A stretch of 38,173 nucleotides of DNA from positions 119,733-157,905 of the forward strand of contig SVKD01000002.1 of the NCBI GenBank assembly GCA_015068645.1, read 5' to 3'. The notes below the pieces were generated by a model, which did not search any database, had not been told where the DNA came from, and saw only the letters and a list, made by a program, of their open reading frames with translations. Of the stretch, positions 32,285 through 38,173 are shown one piece after another. This DNA is from Oscillospiraceae bacterium (GTDB taxonomy: Bacteria > Bacillota > Clostridia > UMGS1840). The position numbers and the translations under genes were made by a program. How positions within the stretch are numbered: position 1 is the stretch's first letter; every line of letters starts with the position of its first letter.

Positions 32285-32332
32285 AAAAGACGAAATTCTT
32301 TGTGAAAGAAAACAAAGAGTTTCGTCTTTTTG
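32285..32332 (+). terminator. Strong intrinsic terminator closing the signalling cluster
   Basis: AAAAGACGAAA (32285-32295) pairs with TTTCGTCTTTT (32320-32330), continued inward by TCTTTGT/ACAAAGA. The near-perfect stem of about 19 bp is T-rich at its 3' end. It lies 165 bases after the kinase stop. Confidence 0.85.
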
Positions 32333-32356
32333 TTTGGTTTGGAAAAATTATTTTGT

Positions 32357-32383
32357 AGGGGACGATGCCCACATCGTCCCGCT
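32357..32383. repeat. GTAGGGGACGATG-type palindrome
   Basis: GTAGGGGACGATG and CATCGTCCCG are inverted around CCCA. Similar units are at 21740, 36083, 36142, 37668 and, inverted, near 2055. Confidence 0.8.
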
Positions 32384-32443
32384 TATTTTGGTATTGAAAT
32401 TCCTTCTGTTGTGCAATATTATTTTTTCTTGTGTAAAAAATAC

Positions 32444-32472
32444 TTGTAATTCTAAAATATTTATGATACAAT
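32444..32472 (+). promoter_or_regulatory. Sigma-A promoter for the structured leader and Cys-rich gene
   Basis: TTGTAA (32444-32449) and TACAAT (32467-32472) are separated by 17 bases. The predicted start coincides with the first base of the large hairpin at 32479. Confidence 0.75.
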
Positions 32473-32478
32473 AATTTT

Positions 32479-32626
32479 GCGACTTAGCTTAATAACTTCC
32501 GAAACAGAGCATACTTTTGTTAAAAATGTATGCTTTGGTTATTTTTCTGTTTTGGAAGAAGCTATGTCGCAATAGTACCGAAGTAATACATTTTTAGTGC
32601 GTAGCTTCGGCTGCGCATTTTTTAAT
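32479..32626 (+). promoter_or_regulatory. Structured leader with attenuator-like hairpins upstream of Cys-rich small gene
   Basis: A 92-base hairpin (32479-32570) begins at the predicted transcript start. GCGACTTAGCTT pairs with AAGCTATGTCGC (11 of 12 positions), then ACTTCCGAAACAG with CTGTTTTGGAAG, then AGCATAC with GTATGCT. It is followed by a terminator, TGCGTAGC-TTCG-GCTGCGCA plus six T (32598-32623). CCGAAG (32578-32583) can instead pair with CTTCGG (32605-32610), which would break the terminator. The arrangement is that of a riboswitch or attenuator, but I do not recognise a known aptamer core. Confidence 0.62.
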
Positions 32627-32641
32627 TTAGGAGGAAAACCA

Positions 32642-32894
32642 ATGATTATTGACGGACCTACGGGAATTGAACTGATTCCGGGAAACGGGGGGGAAAGACT
32701 GTCCCGGCAACGGTGAACACGGAAACGAATGTTGTTGCGATGAATGTAACTATCTGTGTTGTTGTATCGATCATTTCAGAAAAAAACCTTGTAACGAATG
32801 TGTTCATGTAGAATGTCCCCGAAATGAGAATGATGTGTTAAAATCAGAAATCATAGAAATATTACAGGAAGAATTAAAAAACGGTAATATATAA
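32642..32894 (+). pseudogene. Cys-rich small protein gene with a frameshift in a seven-G run
   Basis: ATG at 32642 follows a strong AGGAGG. The frame MIIDGPTGIELIPGNG continues to a G7 tract (32687-32693), after which the original frame stops quickly. With six G the frame would run on to a stop at 32892-32894 and give 83 aa. That part contains 11 cysteines in clusters (DCP, ECCCDEC, LCCC, PCNEC, VECP), an IDHFRKKP segment and a helical charged end (LKSEIIEILQEELK). The Cys clusters suggest metal or cluster binding. Possible explanations are a sequencing or assembly error, phase variation by slippage, programmed frameshifting, or a true pseudogene. Function unknown. Confidence 0.65.
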
Positions 32895-32909
32895 AAAATG
32901 ATTCGTAAA

Positions 32910-32970
32910 TCCATACAATGCACCCTTAGGGTGCCACCGCAATTCTTCATTTTTCATCATTCGTTATTCA
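32910..32970. repeat. Partial AT-ended inverted-repeat element
   Basis: GCACCCTTAGGGTGC followed by CACCGCAATTCTTCATTTTT and CATTCGTTATTCATTA is the right half of the element seen complete at 5850-5971. Confidence 0.75.
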
Positions 32971-32972
32971 TT

Positions 32973-33012
32973 AAAAAAGACTGTTTCCCTTTTTAGGGGA
33001 ACAGTCTTTTTT
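32973..33012. terminator. Bidirectional terminator between the Cys-rich gene and ddh
   Basis: AAAAAAGACTGTTTCCCT and AGGGGAACAGTCTTTTTT pair along their full length (one G-T) with A and T runs at the two ends, between convergent genes. Confidence 0.92.
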
Positions 33013-33013
33013 C

Positions 33014-34003
33014 TTAAACCAATTCTTTCCGTAAGGTTGCCCCGTCTTTTTCAGAAAGGTAAGATAACGGAATATCCAAAACGGTTTTGGCACCCGATAC
33101 CCCTTCGGCATTTAATTTTACTGCCGCTCTGGCATACGCCACTAAAACGCTGGAGGTAAATTCGGGATTGGATTCCAATTTCAAAGAGAATTCCAGCACG
33201 TGATTGGTCTCGCTGTCAAATCCGGATTTTCCGCTACGGATGACAAATCCACCGTGGGGGATTCCTGCGTGGTCTCTCTTTAACTCTTCTTCACTGATAA
33301 AGTTTACTGTGGTATCATAATCTGCAAAATAGTTGGGCATAGTTTTGATTTCGTTTTCGATGCGGGAAAGATCTGCTCCCTCTTCTGCCACCACATAACA
33401 TTCTCTGGTATGTTTTTCTCTGGTGGTTAACTCAGGATTGTCACCGCTTCTTGCCCCTTCAATAGCGGAAGCAACGGGAACGGTGTACTGCTTCGCATCT
33501 TTTACGCCCTCAATTCGACGGATAGCGTCAGAGTGACCCTGACTTACCCCTTTGCCCCAGAAGGTGTAATCTTTTCCTGTGGGTAACACAGCACCAAAGA
33601 GCGCTCTCTGAATGGAGAACAGACCCGGGTCCCAACCCACGGAGATAATACCCACTTTGCCTGCTCCTTTGGAGGAAGCATTCACCGCATCAAAATATTC
33701 GGGGATTTTGGCGTGGGTGTCAAAACTGTCCACGGTGTTGAAGTACTTGGAAAGTTCAGGTCCCTGCACAGGAAGGTCGGTTGCAGAACCGCCGCAAAGG
33801 ATTAACACGTCCAGCTCGTCTTTGTAATTTAAAATATCATTCACCGAATACACGGGAACGTTTTTGGTTAAAGGTGTTAAAGAATTGGGATTTCTTCTGG
33901 TAAACACGGCTGCAAGTTCCATATCGTTGGTGTGAGAAATTGCCATTTCCACGCCACGGCCTAAGTTACCGTGTCCCACAATGCCCACTTTGATTTTACT
34001 CAT
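33014..34003 (-). CDS. ddh: meso-Diaminopimelate dehydrogenase
   Basis: NADPH-dependent enzyme that makes meso-diaminopimelate in one step from tetrahydrodipicolinate and ammonia, feeding lysine and peptidoglycan synthesis. The nucleotide-binding motif is VGIVGHGNLGRGVE (about residues 5-18). Substrate-site blocks include LCGGSATDLPVQGPELSKYFNTVDSFDTH, SVGWDPGLFS, FWGKGVSQGHSDAIRRI and IPHGGFVIRSG. Length is 329 aa. Upstream in-frame codons reach 34018, but ATG 34003 (MSKIKVGIVG) is seven bases after GGGAGG and is the best start. It is monocistronic and diverges from tmk. Confidence 0.95.
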   Translation of the reverse strand: MSKIKVGIVGHGNLGRGVEMAISHTNDMELAAVFTRRNPNSLTPLTKNVPVYSVNDILNYKDELDVLILCGGSATDLPVQGPELSKYFNTVDSFDTHAKIPEYFDAVNASSKGAGKVGIISVGWDPGLFSIQRALFGAVLPTGKDYTFWGKGVSQGHSDAIRRIEGVKDAKQYTVPVASAIEGARSGDNPELTTREKHTRECYVVAEEGADLSRIENEIKTMPNYFADYDTTVNFISEEELKRDHAGIPHGGFVIRSGKSGFDSETNHVLEFSLKLESNPEFTSSVLVAYARAAVKLNAEGVSGAKTVLDIPLSYLSEKDGATLRKELV

Positions 34004-34124
34004 ATTCATACCTCCCAAAAGGATTATTTTGCAATACTAAAAAATATTTTAGCACGATTTTTTTTTCAATGCAAGATTTTTTCATAAACTTTTTTATATT
34101 TTTGCAAAACCACCTGTCTGCCTC

Positions 34125-34153
34125 TTGCTATTTTTCACCATTTGTGATATACT
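34125..34153 (+). promoter_or_regulatory. Sigma-A promoter for tmk
   Basis: TTGCTA (34125-34130) and TATACT (34148-34153), spacer 17. The surrounding CTTGCTATTTTTCA is the same as at the degV promoter. Confidence 0.68.
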
Positions 34154-34198
34154 TATATTATAATATGAACTTTTAAGAGAAAAGGAGTCTACCAAAAA

Positions 34199-34867
34199 AT
34201 GGCAAAGTTGATTGTAATTGAAGGCACCGACGCCAGCGGCAAACAGACCCAGTCGGAGCTCTTGTATGAATACTTTAAAAAAGAGAATACTAAAGTCACA
34301 AAGCTTTGCTTTCCCGACTATGAAAGTCCCTCCTCTTCTCTGGTAAAAATGTATCTAAACGGGGACTTCGGCAAAACCGCCGACAGTGTGGACGGCAAAA
34401 TCGCTTCCATTTTCTATGCGGCAGACCGTTACGCTTCCTTTAAAACCAAATGGGAAGCAACCGTCAACGACCCTGATGCGGTGATTATCTTTGACCGTTA
34501 TGTCACCTCCAATATGATTCATCAGGCGGTAAAAGTGACCGACCCCAAAGAAAAGGACGAGTTTTTATCCTGGCTTTATGATTTGGAGTACGGCATTTTC
34601 AAACTTCCCCAGCCTGACCACATCATTTTCTTGAATATGCCTCCCGAACACGCCATGGAATTGATGAAAGACCGTGCCAACAAAATCACCAATGAATCTG
34701 TCAAGGATATTCACGAATCTGACGAAACCTACTTAAGAGCCTGCTACGATAACGCTTGTTACGTAGCGGACAAGTATCACTGGACGGTAATCCCTTGTGC
34801 CAAAGAGGGCAAAATCCGTTCCATCGAGGAAATTCAAACAGAAATCAGGAGTTATGTATGCAACTAA
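34199..34867 (+). CDS. tmk: Thymidylate kinase
   Basis: Phosphorylates dTMP to dTDP for DNA synthesis. The P-loop is EGTDASGKQT (residues 8-17): the Lys is kept, but the residue after it is Gln where most have Thr or Ser, with Thr next. Other blocks are the DRY-type motif FDRYVTSNMIHQ, the RYASF dTMP-site segment, PDHIIFLNMPPE and a short LID region. Length of 222 aa is slightly above the usual 205-215. The last 10 bases overlap the start of the DUF2156 gene, so the two are translationally coupled. It is separated from holB, its frequent neighbour in Firmicutes. Confidence 0.93.
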   Translation: MAKLIVIEGTDASGKQTQSELLYEYFKKENTKVTKLCFPDYESPSSSLVKMYLNGDFGKTADSVDGKIASIFYAADRYASFKTKWEATVNDPDAVIIFDRYVTSNMIHQAVKVTDPKEKDEFLSWLYDLEYGIFKLPQPDHIIFLNMPPEHAMELMKDRANKITNESVKDIHESDETYLRACYDNACYVADKYHWTVIPCAKEGKIRSIEEIQTEIRSYVCN

Positions 34868-35742
34868 AACCCCTCACCATTAACGACAGAGCCCTTTTTT
34901 ATCAGTATTATACCGAAAATCCCGCCAAATGCTCCTATTTAAGCTTTGCCAATCTGTTTTTATGGAAAGATGCGGAGGATATTCACTATTTTGAATATAC
35001 CCATCATCTGGTGGTAACAGGAAAAAGCATCTATAACGGAAAACGGTATTTTATGATGCCCCTAGGCGGTTGCCTTTGCGCCAAATTAAAAGCGTATCTG
35101 GACGAAAATTTCGGAACAGATTATCATATCTACGGCATTACCGAGCAGGATTTGGAATCCGTCCAAAAAAATTGCGGCGACATTTTTCAAATCAATCGGG
35201 AACGGGATATGGATAACTATGTCTATACCACTGAAAAACTGATTTCCTTGTCCGGCAAAAAGCTTCACGGCAAACGAAACCACATCAATAAGTTTAAAGA
35301 TTTATATCCCAACCATTCTTATGAACCGTTAACGGCAGAGAATCTGGAAAAAATCCGTCCCTTTATTGAGGATTGGTATCAGAAGAAAGCCGAAAGCGAT
35401 TCCTCTGTCCTCACCGAAAAAACGGCTCTGGAAAATGCACTGGCAAACTTTGAAGCATTGGAATTAAAAGGCGGAATTCTTCTGGTGGACGGCAAAGTGG
35501 TTGCTTTCACCATCGGGGAACAGTTAAATGAGGATACCGCCCTCATCCATTTTGAAAAGGCGGACACCGACTATCAGGGCGCCTACCCTATGATAAACCA
35601 GCAGTTTGTTCAACACGCCTGGAGTCATCTTGCCTATGTCAACCGTGAAGACGATATGGGTATCGAAGGACTTAGAAAGGCGAAACTTTCGTATTATCCT
35701 GATCTCATGGTCGAAATGTATAGCGCTGTTCCTACGGCTTGA
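34858..35742 (+). CDS. DUF2156 protein (GNAT-like, phosphatidylglycerol lysyltransferase C-terminal domain type)
   Basis: 294 aa, soluble. The chain fits the DUF2156 double-GNAT fold: CSYLSFANLFLWKD near the N-terminus, LSGKKLHGKRNHINKF in the middle (the family's best-conserved block), GILLVDGKVVAFTIGEQL and GLRKAKLSYYPDLMV at the end. The related domain of MprF transfers aminoacyl groups to lipids, but stand-alone DUF2156 proteins have uncertain acyl or aminoacyl substrates. I chose ATG 34858, six bases after AGGAG and overlapping the tmk end, rather than an earlier ATG inside tmk. A terminator follows. Confidence 0.88.
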   Translation: MQLKPLTINDRALFYQYYTENPAKCSYLSFANLFLWKDAEDIHYFEYTHHLVVTGKSIYNGKRYFMMPLGGCLCAKLKAYLDENFGTDYHIYGITEQDLESVQKNCGDIFQINRERDMDNYVYTTEKLISLSGKKLHGKRNHINKFKDLYPNHSYEPLTAENLEKIRPFIEDWYQKKAESDSSVLTEKTALENALANFEALELKGGILLVDGKVVAFTIGEQLNEDTALIHFEKADTDYQGAYPMINQQFVQHAWSHLAYVNREDDMGIEGLRKAKLSYYPDLMVEMYSAVPTA

Positions 35743-35760
35743 AAAAGAACATAGAACGCA

Positions 35761-35793
35761 AAAGGCATGGATTTATTTCCATGTCTTTTTTTA
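35761..35793 (+). terminator. Intrinsic terminator after the DUF2156 gene
   Basis: AAAGGCATGGA and TCCATGTCTTT pair around TTTATT, followed by a long T run. Confidence 0.85.
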
Positions 35794-36180
35794 TAAGGTG
35801 AAAATTTGTTAGCACAAATTTTGATTAGAATGCCTTTTGCTATCTGCAAACTTCACCGCTCGCTGTACCGATGTACAGCTTCGGGTAACCCTTCGGTTCA
35901 GTTTGCAAATTCTATGCCCTTTTTCTTCACTTTACATAGCAGAAAAGCACCCCCTGCAGGTTCGGTTTCTCCATTTTGCGTCCTTTTCTCATCGCCTTAC
36001 ATTATATATTATATATAAGACGGAATTTTTAAAATCCCGTCTTTTTGTTTTTGTGACTTGAATATGTGGTAAATATCGAAAATGTAGGGGACGGTGCCCA
36101 CACCGTCCCGTTTATTTTTTATAAGCAACGTATCAAAAAATGTAGGGGAGGGGTTCCATCCCCTCCCGTATTGGTTATGC
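35794..36180. repeat. Repeat-filled intergenic region between the DUF2156 gene and the XRE regulator
   Basis: No gene is seen. Contents are an ATTTGTTAGCACAAATTT hairpin; GCCTTTTGCTATC, related to the inverted unit near 2260; the hairpin GCTGTAC/GTACAGC (35862-35879), a covarying form of the GCGTAC family; CGGTTTCTCCATTTTGCG with CGCCTTACATTATA; a terminator-like AAGACGG/CCGTCTT stem (36018-36045); and two GTAGGGG palindromes at 36083-36109 and 36142-36168. Confidence 0.75.
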
Positions 36181-36183
36181 TTT

Positions 36184-36516
36184 CTACCTGTTTAGCGAAT
36201 CTAAATAAACCGCCAACAGTTTTAGCGCGGTTTCCTTTTCCAACGGCGTACATTGATGCAACCTTTGCCATAATTCTTCTTGTTGTGCGGAAACTGAAGA
36301 ATTATCGGCGGTTAATACTTCATCCGGAGTAATATGAAGTACCTGACAGATTTTTAGAATTGTTTCAATGCGCATATTCACACTGCCTCGTTCAATATCT
36401 GCATATGTTCTGGTGGAAAGCTCTGCACCTTCCGCAACCTCTGCTTGGGTTAGTCCCAATCTTTTTCTGAATGTATAGAGTCTGTTGCCGATTTTGGTTA
36501 ATTCAAAAATAAGCAT
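36184..36516 (-). CDS. XRE-family helix-turn-helix transcriptional regulator
   Basis: 110-aa DNA-binding protein. The HTH_3/XRE domain covers about residues 8-63: IGNRLYTFRKRLGLTQAEVA, then the recognition helix LSTRTYADIERG and the ICQVLHITPDEVL close. The C-terminal 45 residues (QEELWQRLHQCTPLEKETAL) are helical and may mediate dimerisation. The frame is open to 36558, but ATG 36516, seven bases after AAGGAGG, is the supported start. The gene diverges from a secreted stalk-domain protein across a perfect inverted repeat, which is the likely operator; autoregulation and repression of the divergent gene are inferred. Confidence 0.9.
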   Translation of the reverse strand: MLIFELTKIGNRLYTFRKRLGLTQAEVAEGAELSTRTYADIERGSVNMRIETILKICQVLHITPDEVLTADNSSVSAQQEELWQRLHQCTPLEKETALKLLAVYLDSLNR

Positions 36517-36565
36517 TATAATTCCTCCTTGTTCCTTATAATATGAATTATACCTCATATTTCTC

Positions 36566-36631
36566 TTGACAAACAGGAACCAATCCTCTATTATAATAAT
36601 AGGAAGAATAGTTCCTATTATTATAATAGAG
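36566..36631. promoter_or_regulatory. Divergent promoter region with a perfect 20-bp inverted repeat (candidate operator)
   Basis: The arm CTCTATTATAATAATAGGAA (36586-36605) is repeated exactly in inverse orientation at 36612-36631, with a six-base spacer, GAATAG. TTGACA (36566-36571) with TATTAT (36589-36594, spacer 17) makes a plus-strand promoter whose -10 lies inside the left arm, so binding of a dimeric XRE protein would block it. TATAAT sequences occur in both arms. Confidence 0.75.
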
Positions 36632-36693
36632 AGGGGGATAGCGGGTTAGAACCATTTTACTTTTATCAAATGAGAAGAGAGGAAAAGAAGCCA

Positions 36694-37590
36694 GTGAAAA
36701 GAAGTATATCGATTATTTTAGCCTTTGTTTTAATATTATCTGCACTGTTTAGTGTTACCGCAACTGCTGCAGATAATATTAGTGTTTATGTTGATAACAA
36801 ATTGGTAACCCTAACGGATGTAAATGGCAATACCGTGCGTCCTTTTATCCAAAATGGTACAACTTATATCCCTGTTCGTGGAGTATCGCAGGCACTTGGT
36901 TGCATTGTGGAATGGGACGGCGATAACAGAAATGTTCTTATTTATAAGAAAATCGACCCGGATGGAATGAAATTTCGCAATCAGACAGATGATGTAAAGC
37001 TATATGTCGACAATCAGGAGCAGATACTATACGATGCAAACGGAACCGAGGTAAAACCGTTTATTAAAGACGGAACAACTTATGTACCATTAAGAGGTGT
37101 TTCCAAATCACTTGGATATTATGTAGAATGGGAAGGTTCAACAAGATCAGTTTATGTTTGGAAAGATGAGGTATCTCCAAACGGTGTTCCGCTAGATTTT
37201 TTAAGACCTTATGAAATTGATGCACCTATAGGTGGTATGGATGTATTGTATGAATCTGACGGGACGGTTAAAGAAATTGGGGGTACTGATTATACCGATA
37301 CCATTTGGGGGATTTTTGGTTCGGCATTATTTAATTTAGATGGTAAATATGATACCTTAACTTGTGATTTAGGATATGTTCCGGAATCAACGAGCGAGGG
37401 AGAATCAACAATAACATTTATTGTAGACAGCAAAATTGTAGAGTCTTTTAATGTTACACAAAATTCTTCTACAAAGAAGATAGAGGTAAATTTAGATAAA
37501 GGGTCGCAATTAAAAATATCTTTTAATCCCGGAAAAAATCGTGCTGATATTTATGCCGGGTTGGGTAACATTACTTTTTACGGTGAATAA
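36694..37590 (+). CDS. Secreted protein with two stalk domains and a C-terminal NPCBM-like domain
   Basis: 298 aa from GTG 36694 (MKRSISIILAFVLILSALFS, signal peptide cut near residue 26). An in-frame ATG at 36670 adds eight residues but has no ribosome-binding site. Two copies of a copper-amine-oxidase-type stalk repeat follow: residues about 28-86 (RPFIQNGTTYIPVRGVSQAL) and 100-157 (KPFIKDGTTYVPLRGVSKSL). Residues about 165-297 look like an NPCBM/NEW2 carbohydrate-binding beta domain (FNLDGKYDTLTCDLGY, TITFIVDSKIVESFNV, LKISFNPG). This suggests a cell-surface or glycan-associated protein. Its base composition (AT-rich, many ATA and AGA codons) differs from the housekeeping genes, hinting at acquisition. 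It diverges from the XRE regulator. Confidence 0.85.
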   Translation: MKRSISIILAFVLILSALFSVTATAADNISVYVDNKLVTLTDVNGNTVRPFIQNGTTYIPVRGVSQALGCIVEWDGDNRNVLIYKKIDPDGMKFRNQTDDVKLYVDNQEQILYDANGTEVKPFIKDGTTYVPLRGVSKSLGYYVEWEGSTRSVYVWKDEVSPNGVPLDFLRPYEIDAPIGGMDVLYESDGTVKEIGGTDYTDTIWGIFGSALFNLDGKYDTLTCDLGYVPESTSEGESTITFIVDSKIVESFNVTQNSSTKKIEVNLDKGSQLKISFNPGKNRADIYAGLGNITFYGE

Positions 37591-37598
37591 CATGTTAC

Positions 37599-37632
37599 AA
37601 AAAACAGGAATCTAATTTGGTTCCTGTTTTTT
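37599..37632 (+). terminator. Intrinsic terminator after the stalk/NPCBM gene
   Basis: AAAAAACAGGAA (37599-37610) pairs perfectly with TTCCTGTTTTTT (37621-37632). Confidence 0.93.
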
Positions 37633-37654
37633 GTTTCAGACGACGATACGAATA

Positions 37655-37745
37655 TCAAAATTCTGGAGAACGATGCCGACATCGTCCCGCTGTGCAGCAT
37701 TAACATTGTCCTGTAGGAGCGATTCACGAATCGCCCATGTGTGGG
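37655..37745. repeat. Two GTAGGGG-family palindromes upstream of the rRNA operon
   Basis: GGAGAACGATGCCGACATCG followed by TCCCGC (about 37664-37692) and CTGTAGGAGCGATTCACGAA followed by TCGCCC (37711-37736) are diverged members of the palindrome family. No gene is seen between the terminator and the rRNA promoter. Confidence 0.65.
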
Positions 37746-37866
37746 TTGTTTTCATCGTCGAAAAATAAAAATTCTAAAAATCATCTCCTAAAAACGCTCC
37801 AAAATCCGCTGTTTTCAATGGTTTTAAATCGTTTGAAAATTTTTTTTTAAAATTTGAAAAAAACTA

Positions 37867-37895
37867 TTGACATTTTAGGAAAATGGTGATATACT
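37867..37895 (+). promoter_or_regulatory. rRNA operon promoter
   Basis: A perfect TTGACA (37867-37872) and TATACT (37890-37895), spacer 17, with an A/T-tract upstream region resembling an UP element. The leader that follows (about 37903-38070) contains CTTGAAAACTGAATAAC, typical of Firmicute rRNA leaders and processing stems. Confidence 0.9.
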
Positions 37896-38070
37896 AGTCT
37901 AGCTGTCTGATTCGGACGGCAAATGAATCTTGAAAACTGAATAACATAATGGACCTTGAAAATTCTAGAGTTTTTATTTAGAGAACTACGAACGAAATCA
38001 AGTAAATCGAGGAAAAGAAAAGCGAAGCGAAAAGCTAGCGAACTTTAATTGTTTATTTTTTTAATGGAAA

Positions 38071-38173
<103 letters not shown>

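Noticed and set aside
32103-32474. 123-codon open frame after the kinase
   Set aside because: It covers a repeat unit, a strong terminator and a GTAGGGG palindrome; not coding.

Overview
This window looks like chromosome from a low-to-mid GC Clostridia-class Bacillota, probably uncultured. The evidence is sigma-A promoters of TTGACA-17-TATAAT type, strong AGGAGG ribosome-binding sites, holB next to ricT, meso-diaminopimelate dehydrogenase, a tandem glycine riboswitch, copper-amine-oxidase-type stalk proteins and many palindromic intergenic repeats. It starts inside a CorA gene and ends about 100 bases into a 16S rRNA gene. No phage, transposase or CRISPR array was seen.

Layout. 1-4229 (minus strand): corA (partial), gpsA, a repeat-filled gap, a DivIVA-like coiled-coil gene and ilvE. 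4400-7886: degV-ybeY and holB-ricT. 7933-9823: promoter, tandem glycine riboswitch, terminator and an alanine/glycine symporter. 9923-13960: trkA-trkH and a rodA-type gene. 14380-15452: a GMP synthetase ATP-pyrophosphatase with no glutaminase domain. 15540-17099: a secreted stalk-domain protein and a small zinc-ribbon membrane protein. 17180-17894: a hairpin array, tRNA-Tyr fragments, and tRNA-Thr plus tRNA-Tyr on the minus strand. 18008-18913: an LCP-family protein. 18964-24047: a strong promoter, a long structured leader or ncRNA, then potA-potB, a 525-base repeat insertion, and potC-potD. 24066-32119: the main accessory system (below). 32444-32894: a structured leader with attenuator-like hairpins and a frameshifted Cys-rich small protein gene. 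33014-35742: ddh, tmk and a DUF2156 gene. 36184-37590: an XRE repressor and a divergent secreted stalk/NPCBM-like protein flanking a perfect 20-bp inverted repeat. 37867 onward: rRNA promoter and 16S rRNA.

The most interesting part is the co-directional nine-gene cluster at 24066-32119. It encodes five zinc-ribbon membrane proteins, two tandemly duplicated von Willebrand A (vWA) proteins (one with a broken MIDAS), a PP2C phosphatase and an atypical Ser/Thr kinase with an unrecognised C-terminal domain. The vWA + PP2C + kinase set resembles the TerY-P phosphorylation triad known from tellurite-resistance-associated gene neighbourhoods, but no TerD-like gene is present. Three membrane proteins share one architecture: zinc ribbon, membrane helix, GxW beta domain, membrane helix, low-complexity tail. 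Two of these and the kinase end in the same four residues, AGDL. I infer a membrane-anchored phosphosignalling complex whose zinc ribbons and tails face the cytosolic kinase, phosphatase and vWA proteins. Its signal and output cannot be read from the sequence.

Intergenic regions carry at least four repeat families: an AT-rich inverted-repeat element, GCGTAC/GTACGC hairpins with compensatory changes, GTAGGGG-type palindromes, and an array of hairpins joined by ATATCG. They lie mostly after genes, and one block splits the pot operon.
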